Positions 7,880-16,555 of a stretch of 41,025 bases of DNA are shown piece by piece. The translations under genes were made by a program, and so were the position numbers. The DNA lies in the NCBI GenBank assembly GCA_024279115.1, contig JAJRRW010000067.1, positions 1-41,025 of the forward strand. The letters run 5' to 3'. The notes beneath the pieces are model-generated. The model saw only the letters and a program-made list of their open reading frames with translations, was not told the origin of the DNA and did no database searches. The stretch's first letter is position 1, and every line of letters begins with the position of its first letter. This DNA comes from Alphaproteobacteria bacterium (GTDB lineage Bacteria; Pseudomonadota; Alphaproteobacteria; Rhizobiales; JAKIUO01).

Positions 7880-9520
7880 TCAATCTACATCCAGCTGCCA
7901 GCCACGGTCTTTGGCGAGCAGGATCATGGCGCGCTCGGCCAGAGCCGTGATGGTCATCAAAGGATTGGCCCCCAGCGAACTTGGTACCACAGAGCCATCG
8001 CAAATATACAGCCCCTCATGCACCTCTTCGCTTTCACCATCAAACACCTGGCATTTGTGATTGACGACACCGCTTGACTTGTCATCACCCATCACACAGC
8101 CGCCAAGAGGATGGGCCGTGGCCTGGGTGTTTCCCATCATGCTTTGCGCCAGCGGGTTCTTGATATATTTTCCGCCAATAGAGCCTGCAAGCCTGGTCAA
8201 CATCTCATCAATGCGCTGATAGACGGGTTCGTCATTGACACCAGGCCAATCAATAACCAGCTTTTCTTTTTCAAGGCGTATCTTGCCCTTGCCGCTATCG
8301 TGAGACACCGCAAAATAAGTCTGGGTGCGCGCCAAAGGCCCGGCATAGACACCGCGCAACAAGGATTTTAGCGCCCCCGCCAGACGCCCGCCTGGAATAA
8401 ACATCACCGGCATCAAGGGACCAAGCGCCGATGGCATGACCCCCTCCTCCACCATCAGCTGATTTTCCAGCACCTCCTCATCGGAATAGGCGATATGGCC
8501 AGAAACCGATGCGCCCACCGGTTCCACTTTCACCTTGGCCGGGTGCCCAACACCAATAGCATTGACCGGAATATCGGCATCATAATTAAAAGCAATAATA
8601 TCGCCATTGGCCGTGAAATTTTCGCCCAAACGCTCTGACACAGACAGGCCTTGTTGCCGCGAGCGCAATAAAATAGCGGTCGAGCCAAGCGTCCCGGCTG
8701 ATAGCACGACATTTGTAGCCGCGACCTTATGAACCTCATCCAGCGGCCGGCCTTTGGCATCAAAACTGTGAAAGTAAACCAGCCACTGACCGTCTTTCTT
8801 CTCGATATGGGTCACTTTGGTTTGCGTAAATATCTGCGCCCCAAACCGCACGGCATCTGGCAGATAGGTCAGGTCAACGGTATTTTTAGCCCCAACATTG
8901 CAACCCGAGCAACAATCTCCGCATTGCGTGCAGGCGGGCTGATCGACGCCGGCGGGATTGATTTGATCCTCGAAACTGATCGTGACGGGAGAAGGATGCA
9001 TCTCGCCCCCTGTTGCCTTCGCACCCTTTTCGAGCGCCTGATATTTGATATAATTGCTGGCTTTTTCATCTATTGCGGGGCGCAGCATCTGACCGGCGCG
9101 TCTGAAGCCTTCGTCAAGTTCATCGCCCTTGCATATCTCATCAGGCCATTGGCTTTTTTGGAACACTCTTGGATCCGGTCGCAAGGCCACCGCCGCATTG
9201 ATCAAGGAACCACCGCCAAGCCCCGTGCCGGTCAGCACATGCATGTCCTTGCCATGACAAAAATCAAACAAGGCCGTCTCGGAGCCAACCGCATGTTTCT
9301 TGCCATGAATATAAAGTTCATTTTTTAGTTCCGGCAAGCGGTCTGGAAAATCGCCGATCAAGAATTCGCGTCCGCGCTCCAAAACGCAAACACTTTGTCC
9401 AGCTCTGGACATGCGTGATGAGGCCACGCCGCCGCCATAGCCAGAGCCGATGATAACCGTATCATAGTGAGATTTCATTTCTTCGTGCGCAAGAGCCAAA
9501 GGCGTGTTGGGGGGAGGCAT
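7880..9520 (-). CDS. GMC-family FAD oxidoreductase, cholesterol-oxidase/ChoD-like subgroup
   Basis: The 546-residue protein begins with a Rossmann FAD site (VIIGSGYGGGVASSRMSRAG, about 22-41) and the strand end VCVLERG. TGLGGGSLINAAVALRP is the second FAD motif, and HPLGGCVMGDD near the C-terminus is the GMC active-site motif. Around residue 207 lies the Cys-rich stretch CTQCGDCCSGCNVGAKNT, found in the ChoD-like branch and resembling an iron-sulfur ligand set. Substrate cannot be named; alcohols and sterols are known for relatives. The product looks cytoplasmic, with no signal peptide. Two starts are possible: the ATG at 9520, or a Met 14 codons downstream that immediately precedes the FAD strand and has GAAGAA upstream. 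The gene stands alone. Confidence 0.85.
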   Translation of the reverse strand: MPPPNTPLALAHEEMKSHYDTVIIGSGYGGGVASSRMSRAGQSVCVLERGREFLIGDFPDRLPELKNELYIHGKKHAVGSETALFDFCHGKDMHVLTGTGLGGGSLINAAVALRPDPRVFQKSQWPDEICKGDELDEGFRRAGQMLRPAIDEKASNYIKYQALEKGAKATGGEMHPSPVTISFEDQINPAGVDQPACTQCGDCCSGCNVGAKNTVDLTYLPDAVRFGAQIFTQTKVTHIEKKDGQWLVYFHSFDAKGRPLDEVHKVAATNVVLSAGTLGSTAILLRSRQQGLSVSERLGENFTANGDIIAFNYDADIPVNAIGVGHPAKVKVEPVGASVSGHIAYSDEEVLENQLMVEEGVMPSALGPLMPVMFIPGGRLAGALKSLLRGVYAGPLARTQTYFAVSHDSGKGKIRLEKEKLVIDWPGVNDEPVYQRIDEMLTRLAGSIGGKYIKNPLAQSMMGNTQATAHPLGGCVMGDDKSSGVVNHKCQVFDGESEEVHEGLYICDGSVVPSSLGANPLMTITALAERAMILLAKDRGWQLDVD

Positions 9521-9680
9521 TGCAGTTTACTTTCTGATTTTTTTTCAATTTGATATCGCCTATCTCTCTTTAGCGCCAACCCGTTAAGGGATCAAATCAT
9601 TCTCACCAAAAGCACGATTATACCGCGCCATCTATGCGACACGACACTAAGGCAACACCTTAAAGCAGCCCTGATCCATG

Positions 9681-9700
9681 CTCACTGATTTGTCAGTGAG
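9681..9700. terminator. Perfect 8-bp hairpin over the apbE stop codon
   Basis: CTCACTGA (9681-9688), a TTTG loop, and TCAGTGAG (9693-9700) form a perfect inverted repeat that includes the last codons and TGA stop of apbE. No T run follows on the minus strand, so it may be a weak terminator or an mRNA-end protecting hairpin. Confidence 0.4.
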
Positions 9701-10737
9701 CCCGGAGCAAGCGGGTCCCTCACTTCGATGATTTTGGCTTTTGCGTCCGACAATACAAGGCGTTGCTGCATTTGGGGGGTCAGATAAAGCCCACCATTCT
9801 TGTCGACCAGCAAGACATGCCTCAGGCCCATATTGCGGGCCGTGTCCACCCAGCCTTTTGGCCCGGCAACGCTAAGCGCAGTCGCGGCCGCATCCGCCAG
9901 AGCGCCGTTGTGATGGATCACTGTGGCCGAGATAATATGATCAACCGGCCAACCGGTGCGCGGATCAAGTATATGAGAGTAGCGCTTGCCCTCATGCTCC
10001 TTGAAGCGAAAATAATTGCCAGAGGTATAGAGCGCCTCCCCTGGTTTGAGATCGAGGGTTGCAATCACCCCCCAATGTTTGGGGTGACGAATTCCCGCCC
10101 GCCACAAGCGCGCGCCGTGACGGCCAATCACGTTGAGGTCGCCCCCCGCATTGAGAACGCCATTTTTGATGCCGCGATGACGCAAAAGCTACGCGCCCCA
10201 GTCGAGCGCCGCGCCCTTGGCAAAGCCACCAACATCAAGCTGCACAGATTTGTTGCGCGATAATACAAGCCCGTTTTTGATTGTCAGATCTTGCAGGGAG
10301 GGACGAGCAGTAACCAGCTTTGCGATCAGCTCCTTGTCCGGGGGCGGACCCGTTGGCTTGTCGCTGGAATGAAAGCCCCATGCGGCAATCAGCCTGCCGA
10401 TGGCGGGGTTGAACAAGCCAAGGCTCAGCCGCTCGAACTGTTGGGCCTGAGCCAGGAGGGCCGCCATCTCTTTGTCGATCTTGTGGGGGGTGCCGTTGCC
10501 AATGGCCTTGTTGAGATCTCCCAGCTTGCCACGTTCCCAGGCATGCCAGTCCTTGTGGCGGCGCTGAAAACCCTGGGAGAGCAGCGCAATCGCCTGGTCA
10601 CTGGTCTGCTTGTCAACGCCATAAAGGGTCACCTCGACCAGCGTGCCAAAAACATAAAGTGAGTATTTGTGTTCGGCCTGCCGGGCGCAGGATGATACAA
10701 GCGTCGCAAGCGCCAGAAGAACGGCCAGAACCCTCAT
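9682..10737 (-). pseudogene. apbE: FAD:protein FMN transferase ApbE, interrupted by an in-frame amber codon
   Basis: Read through one TAG, the frame gives 351 codons covering a full ApbE. There is a lipoprotein signal with cysteine at residue 17 (LVSSC), the flavin-binding core LDVGGFAKGAALDWG, then VLNAGGDLNVIG, the segment RYSHILDPRTGWPV, and ADAAATALSV, which carries the metal-binding Asp. ApbE attaches FMN covalently to Thr or Ser of periplasmic or membrane partners such as RnfG and NqrC. The TAG is codon 183 (10189-10191), between ALDWGA and LLRHRGIKN, with no frame change on either side. CAG to TAG (Gln) would be the simplest origin. Translation could restart at TTG (10185), but that lacks the signal and half the active site. 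Its ATG overlaps the rseC stop (ATGA), so it is translationally coupled. It is a nonsense mutation, a sequencing error, or a suppressed codon. Confidence 0.85.
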
Positions 10738-11207
10738 GAACCGCAGGCCTTTGACGCAAGGGCAAAAGGGGTGCGGCGTAAATATATGGGGCGAAAGCGC
10801 TGACCCGCTTTGTTGGTGAGGTGTCCAGCCAAAAACAGGCCACCGCCTAATCCAGCAAACGCAGAAAGACCGGCAACCACATCACCAAAACCAAGGGAAA
10901 GCGCCAAGAGCGACAGTCCGATCATGGCCAGCAATGGCAGCATATAAACGGCAAGCGAGGCCAGGACCAGATCGCTTTCTGGCATGCCGATTATTACCTG
11001 TTCGCCGGTTTGCGCGTCAAAATCATTTTTGATATGCAGCAGATTGCGCTTGCGCCCGAAAAACTCCCCGAGCGCGAAGGTGCCACAGCCTTTGGCCGCA
11101 CCACAGCCATTGCAGGCACTGGTGCGCCGGGCTTCCAACACCGCCATGTCCCCCTCAATGGCAACAATGGTAGCGGTTGCTTCTATCAATGCCTGTTCTT
11201 CACTCAT
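10734..11207 (-). CDS. rseC: SoxR-reducing system protein RseC family
   Basis: The roughly 157-residue protein has an N-terminal beta-rich part with the cysteine cluster ACNGCGAAKGCGTFALGEFF (about 32-51) and two membrane segments near residues 80-130 (VLASLAVYMLPLLAMIGLSLLA and VVAGLSAFAGLGGGLFLAG). This is the RseC/MucC pattern. In E. coli RseC works with the Rsx/Rnf complex to reduce SoxR. The ATG at 11207 with GTGGGG just upstream is preferred over the GTG one codon earlier. It lies 9 bases after gluQ and overlaps apbE by 4 bases, forming a gluQ-rseC-apbE operon. ApbE flavinylates Rnf subunits, so the pairing with rseC is functionally coherent, but no rnf/rsx genes are in the window. Confidence 0.85.
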   Translation of the reverse strand: MSEEQALIEATATIVAIEGDMAVLEARRTSACNGCGAAKGCGTFALGEFFGRKRNLLHIKNDFDAQTGEQVIIGMPESDLVLASLAVYMLPLLAMIGLSLLALSLGFGDVVAGLSAFAGLGGGLFLAGHLTNKAGQRFRPIYLRRTPFALASKACGS

Positions 11208-11216
11208 CACCCCACT

Positions 11217-12092
11217 TTAAAGGATCAAGGGCGGCAGTTGCAAACAAAGTTCCGCAGCACTGATACCGGTGGCACGGATCGTTTTGAGGCTGGTCTCGTC
11301 ATCGCTCTTTGACAGCTTGCGCCCCGTCATGTCCACCAGCAGGGGATGGTGGAAATAAAGCGGCTGGGGAAGTTCAAGCAATATTTGCAACAAGCGCTGC
11401 ATGCTGGTGGCAAAATAAAGATCTTCGCCGCGCGTCACATGCGTGATGCCTTGCAAGGCATCATCCACCACAACGGCAAGATTATAACTGGTCGGCATTT
11501 CGCGGCGGGCCAGCACCATATCCCCCCACTCCAGAGGCGACACGGCGACCAATTGATAGCTGCCATCTTTCTGGCGTTCGCGAAAGCTGATTTCTGGCGT
11601 TTTTTGCAAGGCCAGCGCCACGGCTTTTTTCATATTGAGGCGCAGCGTGTGAGGTTCACCAGCGGCAATCCGGGTGGCGGCTTTTGAGGGCGAATAATCG
11701 CGATAAATGCCGGGATAGATGGGGTAGCCATCGGGGGTCTGCGGCATGGATTTGGTCAGCTCATGCTCGGTAATCTCGCGGCGGCTGGCGAAACAGGGAT
11801 ACAGAACATCAAGCTGTTTGAGTTTATCCAGAGCCTTGGCATAATTTTGCATATGGTCCGATTGTTTCCAGACCGGCATTTCCCAGCGAAGGCCAAGCCA
11901 GGCGAGGTCGTCATAGATCTGCTCAACGAACCGGTCGCGCGCCCGGCCCCCGTCGACATCTTCAATGCGCAGCAAAAACCGCCCGCGCTGCTGCCTCGCC
12001 AGATGGTCAGTGACCAGCGCCGAATAGGCATGGCCCAGATGCAGCTCGCCATTGGGGCTTGGCGCGAAACGAAAAACCGGTGGATTGCTCAT
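11217..12092 (-). CDS. gluQ: Glutamyl-Q tRNA(Asp) synthetase
   Basis: The 291-residue protein is a shortened glutamyl-tRNA synthetase catalytic core without an anticodon-binding domain, the hallmark of GluQ-RS (YadB). It charges glutamate onto the queuosine base of tRNA-Asp. Class I signatures are present: FAPSPNGELHLGHAYSAL holding HLGH at 18-21, and KLSKSDDE at 259-266 for KMSKS. The zinc site of the E. coli enzyme (C-x-C ... Y-x3-C) is degenerate here: C100 remains, but the second Cys is A102 and the fourth ligand is Y130 after Y126. It is the first gene of an operon with rseC and apbE and is divergent from the glycosylase gene across 35 bases. The stop is TAA. Confidence 0.93.
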   Translation of the reverse strand: MSNPPVFRFAPSPNGELHLGHAYSALVTDHLARQQRGRFLLRIEDVDGGRARDRFVEQIYDDLAWLGLRWEMPVWKQSDHMQNYAKALDKLKQLDVLYPCFASRREITEHELTKSMPQTPDGYPIYPGIYRDYSPSKAATRIAAGEPHTLRLNMKKAVALALQKTPEISFRERQKDGSYQLVAVSPLEWGDMVLARREMPTSYNLAVVVDDALQGITHVTRGEDLYFATSMQRLLQILLELPQPLYFHHPLLVDMTGRKLSKSDDETSLKTIRATGISAAELCLQLPPLIL

Positions 12093-12127
12093 TGTGCTTT
12101 CAATGCACTCCTCTTAAATAATGATCC

Positions 12128-12778
12128 ATGTCCTATCACATAATCGAAACCAGCCAAGATATTGCGCAAGGTGTACAAGGTCTGAGCGCCTCATGCCCTT
12201 TGATGCGCACGGCCTTTGAGACCGCCGGCCTGCCCCCATTGCGGCGTCATGAAAACAGCTATGCCTCGGTGGCGCGCATCGTCACCGGGCAATTATTATC
12301 GGTGGCCAGCGCCCGCGCCATCTGGGCCCGGGTGGAAGCATTGGCACACCCTTTTGACCCGTTGAGCGTTCTGGCGCTTGATGATCGGCAGCTCAAAAAA
12401 GCGGGGCTTTCCAACGCCAAAATCCGTACGCTCAAGGCGCTTGCCAACGCCACACTACAAGGCGACATTGATTTTAGACGCTTTGCGAGGCAAGACGATG
12501 ATCTGGTGCGCCAACAGCTTAAGACCGTGCATGGCATCGGCCCGTGGACTGCTGATATATATGTCATGTTCTGTCTGGGGCGCGCCGATGGGTTCGCGCC
12601 AGGCGATGTGGCTTTGGCCAATGCCACGGGCCTGTTGAAAAAACTGCCAAAACGGCCTACACCAGCGCAACTGCAAGAGATCGCTCTGACATGGCGTCCG
12701 TGGCGCGGTGTCGCCGCCAGATTGCTCTGGCATTATTATGGTGTGGTCAAAAACATCAAAACCGAAACCAGCAAATAA
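12128..12778 (+). CDS. HhH-GPD DNA glycosylase, AlkA-like 3-methyladenine glycosylase II
   Basis: The 216-residue protein carries the helix-hairpin-helix VHGIGPWTADIYVMFCLG (about 137-154), followed by the catalytic Asp in FAPGDVAL. This matches compact AlkA-type glycosylases that excise alkylated purines in base-excision repair. SYASVARIVTGQLLSVASA is the conserved N-terminal helix region. The E. coli AlkA N-terminal extra domain is absent, as is normal for the short form. It is followed after 15 bases by a carboxylesterase gene on the same strand, so the two are probably cotranscribed. No ada-like regulator or methyltransferase is close by. The very short divergent gap from gluQ must contain overlapping promoters. 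Confidence 0.88.
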   Translation: MSYHIIETSQDIAQGVQGLSASCPLMRTAFETAGLPPLRRHENSYASVARIVTGQLLSVASARAIWARVEALAHPFDPLSVLALDDRQLKKAGLSNAKIRTLKALANATLQGDIDFRRFARQDDDLVRQQLKTVHGIGPWTADIYVMFCLGRADGFAPGDVALANATGLLKKLPKRPTPAQLQEIALTWRPWRGVAARLLWHYYGVVKNIKTETSK

Positions 12779-12793
12779 GGTTGAAAATATCCT

Positions 12794-13462
12794 ATGGATC
12801 TCCAACGCCTCGACGGCCCGCGCATCAACCCCTTGTCCGGAACAACCAAACAGCTGGTCATTATTCTGCATGGCTACGGCGCGGACGGGGCCGACCTCAT
12901 TCCGCTTGGGCGGCAATGGCAGCAATTATTGCCAGACGCCGAGTTTATCGCGCCCAATGCCCCGCAATTTTGCCAAAACCCTCCCATGGGCTATCAATGG
13001 TTCCCGTTGAATATCACCATGCAAGGGGTTGTTTCGACCCCCAAAGAGCGCTGGGACGGGGCGCAGGCCGTCACCCCCTCGCTAAACGCGTTCATCGATG
13101 CCGAACTCGCCCGCACCGGGCTTGAGGCCTCGAACCTCGCACTGGTGGGGTTTTCGCAAGGGGCCATGATGGCGCTCCATACTGGTTTGCGCCGCACCCC
13201 CGCCCCGGCCTCGATTGTCAGTTTTTCCGGCATGCTGCTGGGGCCCGATCATCTGGACACCATCACCGCCAAACCGCCCGTATTTCTGGCTCATGGATCT
13301 GTGGATGAAATCGTCCCGTTCGAGGCTATGGCGTTGAGCAAACAGGCTCTCACCAGCCTCAACATAGAGGTCACAGACTATGTGGAACAGGGCGTGGGAC
13401 ACGGTATAGATGGCGAAGCGACCTGGCTGGCGGGAGAATTTCTGGCCACAAACTTTATCTGA
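12794..13462 (+). CDS. Alpha/beta-hydrolase, phospholipase/carboxylesterase family
   Basis: The 222-residue cytosolic hydrolase has the oxyanion-region motif LVIILHGYGADGADLI, the nucleophile elbow GFSQGAMMAL (catalytic Ser), the Asp in LAHGSVDEIVP, and the His in GVGHGIDG. All are in the order of the Abhydrolase_2 family, whose members are acyl-protein thioesterases and short-chain carboxylesterases. Substrate cannot be inferred. It follows the AlkA-like gene by 15 bases. The stop TGA is followed by a strong hairpin at 13482-13524. Confidence 0.9.
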   Translation: MDLQRLDGPRINPLSGTTKQLVIILHGYGADGADLIPLGRQWQQLLPDAEFIAPNAPQFCQNPPMGYQWFPLNITMQGVVSTPKERWDGAQAVTPSLNAFIDAELARTGLEASNLALVGFSQGAMMALHTGLRRTPAPASIVSFSGMLLGPDHLDTITAKPPVFLAHGSVDEIVPFEAMALSKQALTSLNIEVTDYVEQGVGHGIDGEATWLAGEFLATNFI

Positions 13463-13481
13463 GAGTCCGATTCAAAACTCA

Positions 13482-13524
13482 TTGCTTGATTTTATTGCGT
13501 TTTTTCCGGTTCAGAATCAAGCAA
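13482..13524. terminator. Perfect 10-bp inverted repeat between convergent genes
   Basis: TTGCTTGATT (13482-13491) and AATCAAGCAA (13515-13524) pair perfectly around a 23-base loop containing a run of six T. It sits 20 bases past the esterase stop and 75 bases from the convergent lipoprotein gene. It may act as a shared terminator, although the long loop and AT-rich stem are not typical. Confidence 0.45.
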
Positions 13525-13598
13525 ATCGTCGCAGAACGGGGCTGGCGTCCCTTGCAAGGCGATTTGCGCCGATAATGGAGCGGAAAAAGCCGTTAAAA

Positions 13599-14132
13599 TC
13601 AGTGAGGAGTTTTGAATTGGGCTCTGAAGGGGCGATTGCCGCAATAGTTTTGATGGGCTTCGCGCGCCACCAGAACCAGCGGTTTATAGGCCCGCCCCAA
13701 ACGGTTAGCGCCGCGACAAACTTTGTTGTCAAGGCTGGCCATGAAACAGGCATCGCTGGTTCGATCAACCACACGATCCAAATGATAATCGGTCAGCTGG
13801 TACAGTCCGCGGATCTGATTATTCCTCATGGTTCGCGATAAATTTCCTGTAAATGTCAGATAGATAGCGGCCTGTTCTCGCCGCAGTGCCCTGGCATATT
13901 TTTTATGCGCCGCGCCCATGCGCTGTTCTATTTCCGAGCAATCAGGAGAAGAAGAGCTGCTTGAACCGCCAAAGCCAAACGAGGGCAATGAAGAACTCGA
14001 AAAACTGGTACATCCAGAAACACCAACGGCAATAATCATCATTGGCGCGAGCAAGAAACGGCCAATAACTCCAAAACACAAAAATGTTTTAAGGCAGGTT
14101 TGCAAATATATAAAAAGATGCGATAAATACAT
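13599..14132 (-). CDS. Hypothetical lipoprotein
   Basis: The 177-residue product has a hydrophobic N-terminus ending in a lipobox (AVGVSGC, cysteine at 41), then a Ser/Gly-rich linker (FSSSSLPSFGFGGSSSSSS). The remaining domain of about 115 residues has four Cys (DCSEIEQRM, SDACFMASLDNKVCRG, QNYCGNRPF). It should be anchored to a membrane facing the periplasm, with the cysteines perhaps disulfide-bonded. The ATG at 14132 has GGGGGG upstream; the signal would then be unusually long, and a start further in (such as the Met pair at 31-32) cannot be excluded. I do not recognise the family. It is convergent with the esterase gene and divergent from the HNH gene across about 275 bases, in which I see only a short AGGTC-ATA-GACCT palindrome (14354-14366). 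Confidence 0.75.
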   Translation of the reverse strand: MYLSHLFIYLQTCLKTFLCFGVIGRFLLAPMMIIAVGVSGCTSFSSSSLPSFGFGGSSSSSSPDCSEIEQRMGAAHKKYARALRREQAAIYLTFTGNLSRTMRNNQIRGLYQLTDYHLDRVVDRTSDACFMASLDNKVCRGANRLGRAYKPLVLVAREAHQNYCGNRPFRAQFKTPH

Positions 14133-14408
14133 GAACGCCCCCCAACCCTCACATTATCTGTACCCTGCTTTATTAGCCTGTGGCAAGTGTTCGCCCCGGC
14201 CTGCTCATCCACAACGGACAACTGACCTTTGCTGATCCAGCCAGGTGTGCTATTCAGGCGAGGTGCGATAGGTACAATGAGGAGAATTTGCCGCCGCCAG
14301 GCGGATCAAAGACAAGACCATGAAACACAACGATAACTTTCTCAACAGATCCAAGGTCATAGACCTGTAAACGGATTTGCGCTGTGTTTGCCTTGAAGGG
14401 AGCTTGAT

Positions 14409-14975
14409 GTGAAAATGATCGCCAAGGGAACTCCGCCGGAAAACTGGCCGGCTTTGGTGCTGAACGCCGATTATCGGCCGCTTAGCTACTATCCCTTGTC
14501 CTTGTGGAACTGGCAGGCAACCGTCAAAGCGGTGTTTCTCGACCGTGTCAATATCGTGGACAGCTATGATCGCAAAATTCACAGTCCAAGCTTTGAACTC
14601 CAGCTGCCTAGCGTGGTGGCCCTTAAAACCTATGTACGCCCGGCCCTGTATCCAGCTTTCACGCGCTTCAATGTGTTTTTGCGGGACCGGTTTTCCTGCC
14701 AATATTGCGGTGATCTTGACGATCTGACCTTTGATCATCTAATCCCGCGTTCAAAGGGCGGGCGCACCCGCTGGGATAATGTGGTCACCGCCTGTTCGCC
14801 CTGCAATCTCAAAAAAGGGGCACGTAACGCCAGAGATATTGGCATGCTGCCCATGCAGGCGCCCTATCGCCCCACAGTCTATGAATTGCATCGCAATGGC
14901 CGTGCTTTTCCGCCTAACTTTCTGCACCAGAGCTGGATCGATTTTCTGTATTGGGATAGCGAGCTGGAGGAATAG
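14409..14975 (+). CDS. HNH endonuclease family protein
   Basis: The 188-residue protein has the HNH/McrA-like domain at about 95-140: CQYCG and CSPCNLKKG provide the two zinc CxxC pairs, and the active-site part is LTFDHLIPRSKGGRTRWDNVV. The N-terminal region (WPALVLNADYRPLSYYPLSLW) is typical of a conserved family present as a single stand-alone gene in many alphaproteobacteria. The cellular substrate is not established, and no restriction or defence partner is next to it. The start is GTG at 14409, with AAGGGAG 7 bases upstream; an ATG two codons later is the alternative. It stops with TAG, and family members end at about the same place, so this TAG is a true stop. Confidence 0.9.
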   Translation: MKMIAKGTPPENWPALVLNADYRPLSYYPLSLWNWQATVKAVFLDRVNIVDSYDRKIHSPSFELQLPSVVALKTYVRPALYPAFTRFNVFLRDRFSCQYCGDLDDLTFDHLIPRSKGGRTRWDNVVTACSPCNLKKGARNARDIGMLPMQAPYRPTVYELHRNGRAFPPNFLHQSWIDFLYWDSELEE

Positions 14976-15104
14976 GGTTGGCGGCCATACACAAACTATC
15001 CACATGAGCCGGCGCTCGTTTGAGCAAACCCGTTGGCGCTCATTGACCTTACTCATTGTTCCGCGCATAGATGCCCTCTCAATTGCAAACCAGGGTCACA
15101 GCAC

Positions 15105-16442
15105 ATGGCAAAAGACACGCAAATCACTCCCAACACAAAGCGCCAGGAACACCAGTTACAAGTCACGCGCACGCTGTTTTCCGAAGTCGGTGAGCAGCTC
15201 AATGTCGATCTGTGCGTGAAATTGTGGGATGGCTCGATTGTGCCGCTTGGCGAGGATCAGACCAGTGACCTGATGATCATTGTCAAACACCCCGGCGTCA
15301 TCACATCGCTTTTGCGACGCCCCGGACTCGATGGCATTATCCGCCATTACATCAAAGGCATGATTGATATTGAGGGGGGCACATTGCTGGATGTGGGTGT
15401 TCGTCTGGCCTTCAAACACACCAGAGGGCGGCTCAAGAAAATCCCCAAGCGCCATGTTTTTAATTTCGCCCGTGCATTCTTGTTTGCGCCCACTCTCAAA
15501 CCAGGGGACATCCGAGGATTTGACGGCGATGAAACCGGCCAACCGCAAAAGCGCACCAAGCAGGACGACAAGGCATTTATTGAATTCCACTACGACCTTT
15601 CAAACGACTTTTACGAGCTCTTTTTAGGCGAGCATATGGTCTATACCTGCGCCTATTTTACCGATTGGGAAAACACGCTGGACAAGGCCCAGTTCGACAA
15701 GCTTGACATGATTTGCCGCAAGTTACGACTGACAAAAGGGGAGCGTTTCCTGGATATTGGCTGTGGTTGGGGGGGGCTGGTCTGCCATGCGGCGAAGCAT
15801 TATGGGGTCAAGGCCCACGGGGTCACCTTGTCAACCGAACAATATGACTATGCGAGCAAAAAAATTGCTGATCTTGGACTGCAAGATCTGGTGACCATTG
15901 AGCTTAAGGACTATCGCGCGCTGGATTTGCAATTTGACAAGATCGCCTCGGTTGGCATGGCCGAAGCGATCGGCGTCGCCAACACCGACGAATATTTTTC
16001 CACCGTCAACAGGCTACTCGTTGACAAGGGGCTGTTTCTCAATCATGCCATTTCACGCAAGGCCAAGAAGAAAAAGAGCCGGTTTTCGGCCCGCCCCGAG
16101 CAGCGCGCCTTGCAAAAATATATTTTTCCCGGTGGCGAACTCGACGATCTTGGTCATACCATCGAGGCGATGGAGCGCCACAAGTTCGAGGTCATGGATG
16201 TGGAGGGCTGGCGCGAACATTATCAGCTGACCACCCAGCTTTGGTGCGAGCGACTGACCGCGAACAAAGACCAGGCCATTGAACTGGTTGGGGAAGAAAC
16301 CTACCGGATTTGGGTTGCCTATCTTGGCGGCGTTTCGCTGGCATTCTTGCGAGGGTCCGCGCGGCTCTATCAAACCCTGGTCAGTAAAAACCCCAAGGGG
16401 CCAACCAAACTGCCACCTAGCCGGGCTGACCTCTACAAATAA
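15105..16442 (+). CDS. cfa: Cyclopropane-fatty-acyl-phospholipid synthase
   Basis: The 445-residue protein has the CFA synthase layout: an N-terminal lipid-binding region (to about 130), then a class I SAM methyltransferase with motif I FLDIGCGWGGLVCHAAKHYG near residue 220, preceded by FIEFHYDLSNDFYELFLGEHMVYTCAYF, the signature before the SAM site. YIFPGGELDDL is the conserved later motif. It converts unsaturated acyl chains of membrane phospholipids to cyclopropane rings, which protects against acid and stationary-phase stress. The ATG at 15105 follows AGGG by 9 bases. The frame is open further upstream, but that extension does not look like protein. The stop is TAA. It lies 129 bases after the HNH gene. 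Confidence 0.94.
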   Translation: MAKDTQITPNTKRQEHQLQVTRTLFSEVGEQLNVDLCVKLWDGSIVPLGEDQTSDLMIIVKHPGVITSLLRRPGLDGIIRHYIKGMIDIEGGTLLDVGVRLAFKHTRGRLKKIPKRHVFNFARAFLFAPTLKPGDIRGFDGDETGQPQKRTKQDDKAFIEFHYDLSNDFYELFLGEHMVYTCAYFTDWENTLDKAQFDKLDMICRKLRLTKGERFLDIGCGWGGLVCHAAKHYGVKAHGVTLSTEQYDYASKKIADLGLQDLVTIELKDYRALDLQFDKIASVGMAEAIGVANTDEYFSTVNRLLVDKGLFLNHAISRKAKKKKSRFSARPEQRALQKYIFPGGELDDLGHTIEAMERHKFEVMDVEGWREHYQLTTQLWCERLTANKDQAIELVGEETYRIWVAYLGGVSLAFLRGSARLYQTLVSKNPKGPTKLPPSRADLYK

Positions 16443-16555
16443 AAACGGCGCTCTATTCCCTCCTTGCGCCTATAGCGTGGCCCTTGTGCCCGCATTCCCG
16501 TTAGCACTTTAATTATATTTAAGGATTAAACTGTAGGCAGGAAGGACTTTTACTC

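Noticed and set aside
7569-8003. Minus-strand frame covering the xerC-GMC spacer
   Set aside because: It starts inside the GMC gene in another frame, and its product is shaped by the inverted-repeat element; there is no ribosome-binding site or known domain.
14409-14975. HNH protein as part of a defence or restriction system
   Set aside because: It stands alone between a lipoprotein gene and cfa, and matches a widely conserved chromosomal family; no methyltransferase or other partner is adjacent.
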